Of a stretch of 27,171 bases of DNA, positions 14,304-22,730 are shown in pieces. Numbering within the stretch: the stretch's first letter is position 1; every line of letters starts with the position of its first letter. This DNA comes from JBKEDH01 sp047975295. GTDB lineage: Bacteria > Bacteroidota > Bacteroidia > Flavobacteriales > Flavobacteriaceae. Position numbers and translations under genes: made by a program. Below the pieces are notes generated by a model. That model did no database searches. It was given only the letters and a program-made list of their open reading frames with translations, and was not told where the DNA came from. Location of the stretch: assembly GCA_047975295.1 (NCBI GenBank), contig JBKEDH010000202.1, positions 1 to 27,171 on the forward strand, in the 5' to 3' direction.

Positions 14304-15047
14304 ATGAAAATTTCTAAATGGATCGGAGCTGTGTTAGGTTGGTCTCTTGGAGGTCCTATAGGAGCTATTATAGGATTGGCTTTGGGCAGTGCAGTCGATG
14401 CCCTTGGTAGTGGAATAGATGTTGAAATGGAAAGTCAAGGTACGTACCGGCAGCAAACTCCAACACAATCGGGCGATTTTGAAGTAAGTCTCTTAATCTT
14501 GGCTTCTATCGTTATTAAGGCCGATGGGAAACGTGACCAGCGCGAATTGGATTTTGTACGCATGCAATTTGTAGGTATGTACGGAAAAGACCGTGCCAAT
14601 AATGCGTTTAGGCTTTTTAACGAAATAAGCAAGCAAAACAACATATCCACAAGACAGGTATGTATGCAGATTAGGCGTATGATGAACCATTCGGCACGTT
14701 TACAGCTTCTTCATTTTCTGTTTGGTGTGGCCAACGCCGATGGTAGTGTAACCGATCTGGAAGCACAAAAAATATATACTATTTCGGGATATTTGGGTAT
14801 TGGTTATACCGATTACGAAAGCATAAAGGCCATGTTTTATAAAAGTGCAAGTAGTGCTTATAAAATATTGGGGGTTGATAAAAATGCAACTAACGAGGAA
14901 ATTAAAAAAGCTTATCGCGCTATGGCCAAAAAATACCATCCCGATAAGGTAATCCATCTTGGTAAAGAACACCAAAAAGGGGCAGAAGAAAAGTTTCGAC
15001 AGGTACAGGCCGCTTACGAACAACTTCAAAAAGAACGAGGGTTTTAA
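14304..15047 (+). CDS. TerB-like protein with C-terminal J domain (DjlA-like)
   Basis: 247 residues. The N-terminus has a glycine-rich hydrophobic segment (about 3-32: IGAVLGWSLGGPIGAIIGLALG) that probably inserts in the membrane or mediates self-association. A TerB-like helical domain covers about 55-165 (LLILASIVIKADGKRDQRELDFV ... ANADGSVTDLEAQKIYTI), with two acidic DG repeats that could bind metal. The J domain (about 180-247) contains the HPD motif in KYHPDKV, which stimulates the DnaK ATPase. The order is that of DjlA. A longer TTG start at 14277 is less likely because it lies in the promoter box. It converges on the HEAT gene with a 4-base overlap of their ends. Confidence 0.87.
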   Translation: MKISKWIGAVLGWSLGGPIGAIIGLALGSAVDALGSGIDVEMESQGTYRQQTPTQSGDFEVSLLILASIVIKADGKRDQRELDFVRMQFVGMYGKDRANNAFRLFNEISKQNNISTRQVCMQIRRMMNHSARLQLLHFLFGVANADGSVTDLEAQKIYTISGYLGIGYTDYESIKAMFYKSASSAYKILGVDKNATNEEIKKAYRAMAKKYHPDKVIHLGKEHQKGAEEKFRQVQAAYEQLQKERGF

Positions 15048-15805
15048 CGAATAAAATATTTGTCGATGTAGGCCATCACTTCGGCTTGACTTAAAACGGC
15101 AAATTTTTTATAACGCTCGTGTACATCGGCTATTTCATCCAAAGCTTTTTCTACCAAGGCTTTGTTTGTCCAGGTATTTAGATGCGATATAACCGTTTTT
15201 AAGCATCCGTTTTTATAGGAAATCTGTCCAATAACATGGATTAAGGTATTCGAAACCCGCTTTTCACTATCAAATTCAAGTATTTTTAAAAGTGGTAAAA
15301 TATCCTGTGGGTGGGTGCGTCCACGAAGCTCGATACCATGGCAAATTTCACGACGAATTTCTTTATCGGGATGTTTTAGATAAGGTTTTGCCCAAGTTAA
15401 AACTGGTTCTGGATTTTTTTCTCCCATTTTCTTTATCGAACCGATAACGGCATTCCGTACCGAATGGTGCTTGTCGAATAAGCCAATATCAAAAAAATGC
15501 TGTACTTTATTAAAATGGAATTTCCCAATTTCGCCAGCCGCATTTATGGTAGTTTGGCGTATTTTTTCGTTTTTGGAGTTTAATAAATCTTGTAAGGTTA
15601 AATGTATTTTGGTTTGCTGTTTGGAATTGGAATAAAACAGTTTGCCGATGGCCAAATATGCTGTTTTTCTAATATAGGTATCTTCATCTGAAAAATAGAC
15701 TAAAATAGTTTTGGTTGTACCGGAGAGCAAATCGGTTTCAATGTCTTGGTTTATTTGTGTAACGAGTTGCTCACGATTGGTTCTCGATAAATCGTAAAAG
15801 CCCAT
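15044..15805 (-). CDS. HEAT-repeat protein, AlkD-like in form
   Basis: 253 residues, all helical, cytoplasmic. About six HEAT-type repeats are visible, with recurring cores such as EDTYIRKTAYLAIGKL, NEKIRQTTINAAGEIG, HHSVRNAVIGSIKKMG and DKEIRREICHGIELRG. Such scaffolds include AlkD-type DNA glycosylases and protein-binding proteins; I see no decisive catalytic residue, so the function is open. The stop codon overlaps the end of the J-domain gene. It lies 42 bases downstream of the LD-carboxypeptidase gene on the same strand and may be co-transcribed with it. Confidence 0.8.
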   Translation of the reverse strand: MGFYDLSRTNREQLVTQINQDIETDLLSGTTKTILVYFSDEDTYIRKTAYLAIGKLFYSNSKQQTKIHLTLQDLLNSKNEKIRQTTINAAGEIGKFHFNKVQHFFDIGLFDKHHSVRNAVIGSIKKMGEKNPEPVLTWAKPYLKHPDKEIRREICHGIELRGRTHPQDILPLLKILEFDSEKRVSNTLIHVIGQISYKNGCLKTVISHLNTWTNKALVEKALDEIADVHERYKKFAVLSQAEVMAYIDKYFIR

Positions 15806-15847
15806 ATTTTTAATGCATTTCGCTTATTTTTATATGCATAATAAGGC

Positions 15848-16879
15848 TCAATCTTCAAAAACCAACAAAGTCCGGTCGTTATTAACCGATAATTGTACTG
15901 TTCTCCCTAAAATAAGTGCCCGATTGTCCTTTTCGTGTCCTGCAGGCATATTAAAGGCAATGGGGAAATCGTATTCCGATAGGGCATCAATAATTAATTG
16001 CTCTACCGAAGTTCCCCAAGGAGTTGTATTGCTTTTTATCTTGGTCATATCGCCAACAATAACTCCTTTGCAATTTGTAAAATAACCGGCACGTTTTAAA
16101 CTTTGTAAAATACGGTCTATATGGTATTTGTATTCGCCAATTTCTTCAATAAACAAAATCTTCCCATCGGTATTTATGGATGTGTTCGAGCCTAAAACTG
16201 TTAACAATAAGGTTAAATTACCACCAACCAGTTTGCCCTTGGCTACACCCATTTTATTATATTGGGAGTTTTTTAAAGAATAAGATAGGGTATTGCCAAA
16301 AATGGCATCTTTAAATGTTTTTACAGTTTCTTTAATGGTGGCAGGATCGTTCTGTAAACTGGTACACATCATGGCATGTATGCTTTCGTAGCCCAGATTG
16401 TGCATTTGGCTGTGTAGTGCCGTAATGTCGCTGTAGCCTATAAGCCATTTGGGGTTTTGTTTAAATTGGGTATAGTCCAGTTTATCTAAAATACGTACTG
16501 CACCGTAACCGCCACGGGCACACCAAATGGCACTTATTTTGGGGTTATCCAATGCGTTTTGAAAATCCTCGCAACGCTGCTCGTCGGTACCTGCAAAATG
16601 GTTATTCTGTTTAAATACATGTTTGCCTACAACAACATTAAGGCCCCAACTTTTAAGTAAGGCTTTCGATTTTTCTATTTCGGCCGTTCTGTTTTTCAAA
16701 ATACCGGAAGGTGCAACAATAGCAACGGTGTCGCCCGCTTTAAGGTAAGGTGGTTGAATGACATGCATATTTTTGGTCGGTACTTGGTTTTGTGCGGTAA
16801 CCGTATTTTTTTCAGTATAAAAAACAATTACCAAAACCCATAAAATTAATCTGATTCTTGACATAAGGTAAAAGTACAT
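15848..16879 (-). CDS. LD-carboxypeptidase, peptidase family S66
   Basis: 343 residues. S66 enzymes (LdcA, MccF) cut an L-D peptide bond, usually the terminal D-alanine of muropeptides during wall recycling. The Ser-Glu-His triad is visible: Ser150 in LIGYSDITALH, a Glu in ILFIEEIGEYKYHIDR (about 245), and His315 in MPAGHEKDN. The family start PPYLKAGDTVAIVAPSG lies at 43-59 and RGGYGAVRILDKLD at 122-135. A signal peptide or anchor at about 7-30 suggests periplasmic location, unlike cytoplasmic E. coli LdcA. The ATG at 16864 (MSRIRLILW) gives a more classical signal peptide and may be the true start. Confidence 0.9.
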   Translation of the reverse strand: MYFYLMSRIRLILWVLVIVFYTEKNTVTAQNQVPTKNMHVIQPPYLKAGDTVAIVAPSGILKNRTAEIEKSKALLKSWGLNVVVGKHVFKQNNHFAGTDEQRCEDFQNALDNPKISAIWCARGGYGAVRILDKLDYTQFKQNPKWLIGYSDITALHSQMHNLGYESIHAMMCTSLQNDPATIKETVKTFKDAIFGNTLSYSLKNSQYNKMGVAKGKLVGGNLTLLLTVLGSNTSINTDGKILFIEEIGEYKYHIDRILQSLKRAGYFTNCKGVIVGDMTKIKSNTTPWGTSVEQLIIDALSEYDFPIAFNMPAGHEKDNRALILGRTVQLSVNNDRTLLVFED

Positions 16880-16907
16880 TTTTTTTCTAAATAGCTGTTA
16901 AAATGTG

Positions 16908-16915
16908 TACTTTTG
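16908..16915 (+). promoter_or_regulatory. -7 box of metG promoter
   Basis: TACTTTTG is a perfect TAnnTTTG match, 24 bases before the metG ATG. Confidence 0.55.
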
Positions 16916-16939
16916 TCACTCTAAAAATAAAAAGCAGAA

Positions 16940-18997
16940 ATGTCTAAACGCTATACCATTACCTCGGCATTACCATACACCAATGGCCCTATCCATATTG
17001 GACATTTGGCAGGTGTTTATGTACCTGCCGATATTTATGCACGCTATTTGCGCCTAACGGGAAACGATGTGGTTTTTATAGGAGGGAGCGACGAACATGG
17101 CGTACCTATTACTATTAAAGCGAAAAATGAAGGTGTTGCACCGCAGGATATTGTAGATAAATATCATGCCATTATAAAGCAATCGTTTAAAGAATTTGGT
17201 ATTTCATTCGATAATTATTCACGAACAACGGCAAAAGTACATCACGATACTGCATCGGAATTTTTTAAAACCCTTTACGATAAAGGTGAATTTATTGAAG
17301 AAACTACCGAGCAACTTTACGATGAAAAGGCCAACCAGTTTTTGGCCGATAGATTTGTAACGGGTACCTGCCCAAAATGTGGTAACGAAGAGGCCTACGG
17401 CGATCAGTGCGAAAATTGTGGCACAAGCTTAAATGCTACCGATTTGATAAACCCAAAATCTACCTTAACCGGAAATAAACCAACACTTAAGCAAACTAAG
17501 CATTGGTTTTTGCCTTTGAATAAATATGAAGGGTTTTTAAAAGAATGGATTTTAAAAGGCCATAAAACCGATTGGAAGCCGAATGTGTACGGACAGGTAA
17601 AATCGTGGATAGACGACGGTTTGCGCCCCCGTGCTGTTACCCGTGATTTAAACTGGGGTATTCCCGTTCCTGTTAAAGGTGCCGAAGGCAAAGTGCTTTA
17701 TGTTTGGTTCGATGCGCCTATTGGTTATATTTCATCGACCAAAGAATGGGCAGAACGCGAAGGGAAAGATTGGGAGCCGTACTGGAAAGATAAAGATACC
17801 AAACTTGTTCATTTTATAGGAAAAGATAATATTGTATTTCACTGTATCATTTTTCCAAGTATGTTAAAGGCCGAAGGCAGTTATATTTTGCCTGAAAATG
17901 TACCGGCAAACGAATTTTTAAATTTAGAAGGCAATAAATTATCAACATCAAAAAACTGGGCGGTTTGGTTGCCCGATTATTTAAAAGAATTCCCTAATCA
18001 ACAGGATGTACTTCGTTATGTACTAACCGCAAATGCGCCCGAAACCAAGGATAACGATTTTACGTGGAAAGATTTTCAGGCACGTAATAACAATGAATTG
18101 GTGGCTATTTTTGGAAATTTTATAAACCGTGTGGCCGTATTAACCAATAAATATTATAACGGTATAGTACCGCAACCAAGCGCATTTACAGATGTAGATA
18201 GGGAAACGTTGGAAGCCGTAAAGACCTATCCAACAACTATTGCTGGATCCATTGAACGCTACCGCTTCCGTGAGGCACAACAGGAACTTATAAACTTGGC
18301 ACGTTTGGGTAATAAATACCTTGCCGACGAAGAACCTTGGAAAGTAATAAAAGAAGACGAAGCCCGTACCCAAACCATTATGTACGTGGCACTACAAATA
18401 GCAACGGCATTAGCAGTATTAAGCGAACCGTTTTTGCCGTTTACCTCTAAAAAGCTAAAAGAAATGCTTAATGTGTTCGATGATGCGGAATTGTCTTGGA
18501 GTGCCGTAACGGAAAAAGATATCCTGATTTCAAATGGACATCAAGTGGGTAAGGCCGAACTGTTATTTGCAAAAATTGAAGACGAAACCATCCAAAAACA
18601 ATTAGATAAATTGGAAGCCAGCAAAAAGACCAATGAAGCTAACAATAAAAAAGCAGAACCCCAAAAAGAAACCATTACATTTGAAGATTTTACCAAATTG
18701 GATATTCGAGTAGGAACTATTTTAGAAGCCGAAAAAATGCCAAAAGCTAAAAAACTATTGGTCCTAAAAGTTGATACGGGTATTGATGTGCGCACCATTG
18801 TTTCGGGCATTGCCGAAAGTTTTACTGCCGAGGAAGTAGTGGGCAAAAAAGTAACCGTTTTGGTTAATCTGGCACCAAGGGCATTACGTGGCGTAGAAAG
18901 TGAAGGTATGATTTTAATGACCGAAAGCAACGATGGCAAATTGGTATTTGTAAATCCCGATACTACAAATGTGACCAATGGCTTGCAGATTAGCTAA
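16940..18997 (+). CDS. metG: Methionyl-tRNA synthetase
   Basis: 685 residues. It charges tRNA-Met in the cytoplasm. The HIGH motif is GPIHIGH (His19-His22). The four-cysteine zinc knuckle CPKC/CENC lies at about 145-161, showing the MetRS1 type. The second signature reads KLSTS (333-337) in place of KMSKS, followed by KNWAVWLPDY. An anticodon-binding helical domain follows, then a charged linker, and a C-terminal EMAP/Trbp111-like tRNA-binding domain from about 580 (FTKLDIRVGTILEAEK ... APRALRGVESEGMILM). Length and domain order are normal for the long bacterial form. A good promoter box lies 24 bases before the ATG. Confidence 0.97.
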   Translation: MSKRYTITSALPYTNGPIHIGHLAGVYVPADIYARYLRLTGNDVVFIGGSDEHGVPITIKAKNEGVAPQDIVDKYHAIIKQSFKEFGISFDNYSRTTAKVHHDTASEFFKTLYDKGEFIEETTEQLYDEKANQFLADRFVTGTCPKCGNEEAYGDQCENCGTSLNATDLINPKSTLTGNKPTLKQTKHWFLPLNKYEGFLKEWILKGHKTDWKPNVYGQVKSWIDDGLRPRAVTRDLNWGIPVPVKGAEGKVLYVWFDAPIGYISSTKEWAEREGKDWEPYWKDKDTKLVHFIGKDNIVFHCIIFPSMLKAEGSYILPENVPANEFLNLEGNKLSTSKNWAVWLPDYLKEFPNQQDVLRYVLTANAPETKDNDFTWKDFQARNNNELVAIFGNFINRVAVLTNKYYNGIVPQPSAFTDVDRETLEAVKTYPTTIAGSIERYRFREAQQELINLARLGNKYLADEEPWKVIKEDEARTQTIMYVALQIATALAVLSEPFLPFTSKKLKEMLNVFDDAELSWSAVTEKDILISNGHQVGKAELLFAKIEDETIQKQLDKLEASKKTNEANNKKAEPQKETITFEDFTKLDIRVGTILEAEKMPKAKKLLVLKVDTGIDVRTIVSGIAESFTAEEVVGKKVTVLVNLAPRALRGVESEGMILMTESNDGKLVFVNPDTTNVTNGLQIS

Positions 18998-19085
18998 TTT
19001 ATTATATATTTAACCTGTTCGATATAAAGTATCAAAGTATAGCGTTTATTGATGTTTTACTGTTTTTTTATTGATTTTTCGATAT

Positions 19086-19105
19086 GAACTCGTTTAAACA
19101 AGTTC
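19086..19105. repeat. 20-bp near-perfect palindrome upstream of the cassette-like gene
   Basis: GAACTCGTTTAAACAAGTTC is self-complementary at 18 of 20 positions. It lies between metG and the AT-rich gene at 19184, and the motif TTCGATAT occurs both near 19019 and just before the palindrome. Confidence 0.5.
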
Positions 19106-19183
19106 AATAACAAAAAAGTTGGGATATAGAACAATGGGCAAGTTGTGCATCAACTTAGGTGAGCAGTACAAATATAAAATAAT

Positions 19184-19717
19184 ATGGGGCAATATAAAAT
19201 GAAACATACTCAACAGCATCTTGAAAATTCTGACCACAAAGAATTTTACGAACAAGAAATATCAAAATTGACAGACAAACAAAAAGAAGAATTTGAAAGT
19301 TTAGTAATTAGACTCGAAAATGCTGGCGCTAAAAATCCTTTGAGTTGGGCATCAAGTGAAGTATCTGAAAAAATTCCACAATTTGGTCGTTTTCTTGTTC
19401 TTAAATCTTTATTTGATATTGCAAAATCGATAGAAGACAATATTTTAATAGCAGAAGATTTTGACGAAGAAATCGAAGATAAATTTGAGGAAATTAAAGA
19501 AAAAGTCGGACAAAAAGAACTATTTGACTTTTTAAAGTCATATTCTAAAGGTATGATTTACAATGTAATCGAAATATTAGATGAGGGAAACCAAGAAGTT
19601 GACCGTGACAAAATCAGTTGGATACTTATGAAAACTGACGATAATTTTGAGCCAAATGGACAAATTATTCAAGGATTACACGAAGATTTTTTAGAATTTG
19701 AAGATGAAATTAAATGA
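19184..19717 (+). CDS. Unrecognised acidic, helical protein on a probable transferred cassette
   Basis: I do not recognise this 177-residue protein. It is soluble, with no signal peptide or membrane helix, and rich in Glu, Lys, Asp and Phe. It looks mostly helical, with charged stretches (KLTDKQKEEFESL, AEDFDEEIEDKFEEIKEKVG) that could form coiled coils and a C-terminal acidic end (LHEDFLEFEDEIK). The ATG at 19199 (MKHTQQHL) is an alternative start. Base and codon use are more A-rich and poorer in cc/gg than in neighbouring core genes, and it is flanked by structured noncoding DNA on both sides, including an imperfect hairpin downstream. It sits between two core genes, metG and ferritin. This suggests an acquired accessory gene; function unknown. 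Confidence 0.65.
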   Translation: MGQYKMKHTQQHLENSDHKEFYEQEISKLTDKQKEEFESLVIRLENAGAKNPLSWASSEVSEKIPQFGRFLVLKSLFDIAKSIEDNILIAEDFDEEIEDKFEEIKEKVGQKELFDFLKSYSKGMIYNVIEILDEGNQEVDRDKISWILMKTDDNFEPNGQIIQGLHEDFLEFEDEIK

Positions 19718-19722
19718 AACGA

Positions 19723-19847
19723 ACGTACAACATTGGCTATAAGTAATGAGGGTTAAACGCTAAATTGAAGTTTTGGGCTTTGAAATATAGCTGAGACTCG
19801 AATTAAATCAAGGGTCTTTAGTAGCGGTCTTTGTTCTTTTATCCAAC
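19723..19847 (+). repeat. attC-like imperfect hairpin downstream of the cassette-like gene
   Basis: TTGGCTATAAG (19733-19743) and CTTTTATCCAA (19836-19846) can pair with about one or two mismatches, and CGCTA (around 19759) can pair with TAGCG (around 19822). The result is a ~115-base imperfect hairpin with GC-richer blocks in AT-rich DNA. Size and shape resemble integron attC sites, but only one end gives a fit to the RYYYAAC core (ATCCAAC, 19841-19847), and no integrase is present. Confidence 0.35.
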
Positions 19848-19879
19848 AATATATTAATTAAACAAAACACACTATAATT

Positions 19880-20401
19880 ATGTTATCTAAAACCATAGAA
19901 AAACTACTTAACGACCAAATACGAAAAGAAGCTGAGTCTTCACAAATTTATTTGGCAATGGCATGTTGGGCAGAAATAAAAGGCCTTGAGGGCGTAGCTA
20001 ATTTTATGTATGCACAGTCCGACGAAGAGCGCGACCACATGCTAAAATTAGTAAAATTCGTTAACGAACGTGGTGGGCATGCACAAATATCGGAGCTTGC
20101 TGCACCTAATGTAACTTTTAATTCATTTAAAGAGATGTTCCAAAAACTATTCGATCACGAAGTATTTGTATCGGCCAGTATAAACGAGCTCGTTCACGCA
20201 TCGCTACAGGAACGCGATTATTCTACCCACAACTTTTTACAATGGTATGTAGCCGAGCAAATTGAAGAAGAAGCCATGGCACGCACTATTTTAGATAAAA
20301 TAAACCTTATTGGAGACGATAAAGGTGGTTTGTATCTTTTTGATAGGGATATACAAAATTTAACCGTTAGTACGGCAGCGGCTACCCCTGTAACTGAATA
20401 G
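19880..20401 (+). CDS. ftnA: Non-heme ferritin
   Basis: 173 residues. It oxidises and stores iron in a cytoplasmic 24-subunit shell. The ferroxidase-centre residues Glu17, Glu50 and His53 (EERDHM) fall at the same numbers as in E. coli FtnA. The later helix QWYVAEQIEEEA supplies the remaining ligands. No heme-binding Met of the bacterioferritin type is apparent. The gene has its own stretch of upstream DNA but no clear TAnnTTTG box, and is followed by a terminator-like hairpin shared with the convergent protease gene. Confidence 0.94.
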   Translation: MLSKTIEKLLNDQIRKEAESSQIYLAMACWAEIKGLEGVANFMYAQSDEERDHMLKLVKFVNERGGHAQISELAAPNVTFNSFKEMFQKLFDHEVFVSASINELVHASLQERDYSTHNFLQWYVAEQIEEEAMARTILDKINLIGDDKGGLYLFDRDIQNLTVSTAAATPVTE

Positions 20402-20433
20402 TTTTCTATATATTTTTAACATAGAACTTCGAT

Positions 20434-20500
20434 AGAAGCAGCTATCTGAAAAGCAATTGTTTTATCATTTTGAATGGTAGCTTTTTAGATAGCTTCTTTT
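20434..20500. terminator. Terminator shared by ferritin and S41 protease genes
   Basis: AGAAGCAGCTATCTGAAAAGC (from 20434) pairs, with small mismatches, with GCTTTTTAGATAGCTTC (20479-20495), followed by TTTTTT for the plus strand. The right arm is formed by the last codons and stop of the protease gene. Confidence 0.65.
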
Positions 20501-22080
20501 TTGCTCAATTTTACTACCGTTTCAATCATAATATCTTGTTTATTAAGAACTTCGTAAAAAGTATTACCGTCGAACAATTGTTCTCCTAAAGTAGCTTTTA
20601 AATAATGCTTAACCTCTTTTTTAAACGCATTGAACGTAATATTGTTAGGTGTTCTATTGTCCACATAAACTTCAAAACGTTTTAACAGGCTATCGCTCAC
20701 TTCAAAATCGTTAATAAAATCTTGTCTTGAAATACCATTGTAAGCATGGCGGTCTTTATCCAAATATCTAAAAATAAAATTATCGAAATATCCATAATCC
20801 CACAAAGTAGCTATGGTTTTATTGTGCAGCCCATTATCTAAAGCTACAAAAACATCGGGTATAATACCGCCGCCGCCATACACAGTTTTTCCTTTTGGTG
20901 TTTTAAATTTTAAGGAATCGTGTACCTGTATTTTGGCAGAATCGGTAAGTTCGCCGCTTTTAATCCTATCGATATATTCGTGATAATAATTACTGCTACC
21001 ATTATTGTAAGGCCGTTGTATGGAGCGTCCCGTAGGAGTATAATATCGTGATACTGTTAAGCGTATGGCACTACCGTCGCCCAGTCCCATTTCGCGTTGT
21101 ACCAAACCTTTTCCAAAAGAACGCCTACCAATAATAGTGCCTTTATCGTTATCTTGTAGGGCTCCGGCAATTATTTCGCTAGCCGATGCCGAATTTTCAT
21201 TAATTAAAACATACACATTACCTTGCTCAAAATCGCCTTTATTTGTAGCATAGCTTTCTTCTATTTTGTTGCGTTTGTTTTTAGTGAACAGTATGAGTTT
21301 GCCATCTTCGAGAAATTCATCAACAATTTTTTCGGCCACGCCTAAGTATCCTCCGGGATTATTACGTAAATCCAGAACAATTTCTTTTGCGCCCAAAGCC
21401 AACAAGCTATCCAAACTCACTTTGAATTCCTTGTAGGTAGTCTCGGCAAAACGGTTTATTTTTACATATCCTAAAACGTTGGTTAGCATATAGGTTGCAT
21501 CGACGCTCCGTATGGGTACAACATCGCGCTCTACATTGTAGTTTAAAAGGTTGGGAGTGCCTTGCCTGTAAATGGTTAGACGTACATCGCTGCCTTTTGG
21601 TCCTTTAAGTTTTTTAACAACATCTTCATCTTTTAATTTGCTACCGTACAAGGTATCGCTATTGGCCATTAAAATACGGTCTCCTCCTTTAATACCGGCT
21701 TTATCACTCGGTCCTCCTTTAATGGTTTTTATAACGGCAATGGAATCCCGATACACGTAAAAATTAACACCAATACCAACAAAATCACCTTTCATGTTTT
21801 CGGCCACCCGATCTAAATTTTCTTTTGGGATATAAACCGAATGAGGATCTAAATTGGCCAAAATACCGTTTACGGCAACATCTACAATACTATCGGTATT
21901 AACATCGTCAACATAATCGTATTCGATATAATTAAAAAGTCGGTTTAGTTTTTCCTTCGAACTGTTATTTGAAAACAAAGCATTATCTGTATTGGTAAAA
22001 CCCAACTTACCTCCAATAAAAATACCAATCGCCAAAGCAATCCCCAATAATAATGGTACGTATTTTTGTTTAACACTCAT
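20485..22080 (-). CDS. S41 family C-terminal processing peptidase
   Basis: 531 residues. One N-terminal membrane segment (about 8-25) anchors the protein, with the protease in the periplasm. A PDZ domain covers about 95-180 (FVGIGVNF ... GPSDKAGIKGGDRIL). The catalytic Ser-Lys pair is Ser299 in NENSASASEIIAGALQD and Lys324 in RRSFGKGLVQ, 25 residues apart as in E. coli Prc. VLDLRNNPGGYL is also typical. It degrades or trims periplasmic or exported proteins from their C-termini; the target is unknown. Its ATG overlaps the stop codon of the upstream dCMP deaminase gene by one base (TAATG), so the two are translationally coupled. Confidence 0.93.
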   Translation of the reverse strand: MSVKQKYVPLLLGIALAIGIFIGGKLGFTNTDNALFSNNSSKEKLNRLFNYIEYDYVDDVNTDSIVDVAVNGILANLDPHSVYIPKENLDRVAENMKGDFVGIGVNFYVYRDSIAVIKTIKGGPSDKAGIKGGDRILMANSDTLYGSKLKDEDVVKKLKGPKGSDVRLTIYRQGTPNLLNYNVERDVVPIRSVDATYMLTNVLGYVKINRFAETTYKEFKVSLDSLLALGAKEIVLDLRNNPGGYLGVAEKIVDEFLEDGKLILFTKNKRNKIEESYATNKGDFEQGNVYVLINENSASASEIIAGALQDNDKGTIIGRRSFGKGLVQREMGLGDGSAIRLTVSRYYTPTGRSIQRPYNNGSSNYYHEYIDRIKSGELTDSAKIQVHDSLKFKTPKGKTVYGGGGIIPDVFVALDNGLHNKTIATLWDYGYFDNFIFRYLDKDRHAYNGISRQDFINDFEVSDSLLKRFEVYVDNRTPNNITFNAFKKEVKHYLKATLGEQLFDGNTFYEVLNKQDIMIETVVKLSKKEAI

Positions 22081-22514
22081 TAGGCATTTATATCTTCAAG
22101 TTGCAATAATTCGATACCGGCTTTCTTTAAGAATTTAAGTCCAGAATCGTCCTTATATGCTTTATTAAAGACTACTTTTACGATTCCCGCTTGGTGTATT
22201 AATTTACTACATTCTTTACATGGCGATAAGGTTATGTACAATGTGGCACCTTTGCACGATTGTGTAGAAGCGGCTACCTTTAAAATAGCATTTGCTTCGG
22301 CGTGCAGTACATACCATTTGGTGTAACCTTCTTCGTCTTCGCAGATATTTTCAAATCCGGAAGGTGTTCCGTTATAGCCATCGGAAATAATCATACGATC
22401 CTTAACAATTACCGCACCCACTTGTTTTCGTTCGCAGTATGAGAGTTTGCCCCACTCTTGGGCAATTCGCAAATAGGCCTTATCGTATTTTAACTGTTTA
22501 TCTGTTTGCATCAC
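22080..22514 (-). CDS. dCMP deaminase, ComEB-like
   Basis: 144 residues, cytoplasmic zinc enzyme converting dCMP to dUMP for dTTP synthesis. The zinc and proton-shuttle motifs are HAEANAIL (His71, Glu73) and SPCKECSKLI (Cys99, Cys102). DGYNGTPSGFENICED is the substrate-loop segment typical of dCMP deaminases, which separates it from tRNA or free-cytidine deaminases. The start is MMQTDK; the second ATG at 22511 is possible. A TATATTTG box lies 44 bases upstream. It is the first gene of a two-gene unit with the S41 protease. Confidence 0.92.
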   Translation of the reverse strand: MMQTDKQLKYDKAYLRIAQEWGKLSYCERKQVGAVIVKDRMIISDGYNGTPSGFENICEDEEGYTKWYVLHAEANAILKVAASTQSCKGATLYITLSPCKECSKLIHQAGIVKVVFNKAYKDDSGLKFLKKAGIELLQLEDINA

Positions 22515-22558
22515 TATTGTTTTTTGGCAGTTGCTTTTTTTAATGAACTCAACTTGTA

Positions 22559-22566
22559 CAAATATA
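22559..22566 (-). promoter_or_regulatory. -7 box of the dCMP deaminase-S41 protease unit
   Basis: The minus strand reads TATATTTG, a perfect TAnnTTTG match 44 bases before the ATG at 22514. Confidence 0.5.
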
Positions 22567-22730
22567 GATTCAAGTTTATTTAAAATACTATATTTCTCTT
22601 TATTTATTAAGGTTTGAACAGTCCTTTCAGCATTAAAACAAATACCTCAATCCTTCACGTTGGATATATAACAAAAAATCCCAACTTAACATAAAATTAC
22701 AAGAGCATAAAATTAGTTATAATTTTGGTG

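Noticed and set aside
16936..17960. KLSTS in place of KMSKS in MetRS as a defect
   Set aside because: To my knowledge this variant is usual for MetRS of Bacteroidota; the rest of the enzyme is intact.
19184..19717. Toxin-antitoxin or immunity role for the AT-rich gene
   Set aside because: No recognisable toxin or antitoxin motif and no partner gene; size and charge alone do not justify a function.
19723..19847. True integron attC site
   Set aside because: Only one end fits the 7-base core rule, no integrase is in the window and there is only one cassette; kept only as attC-like.
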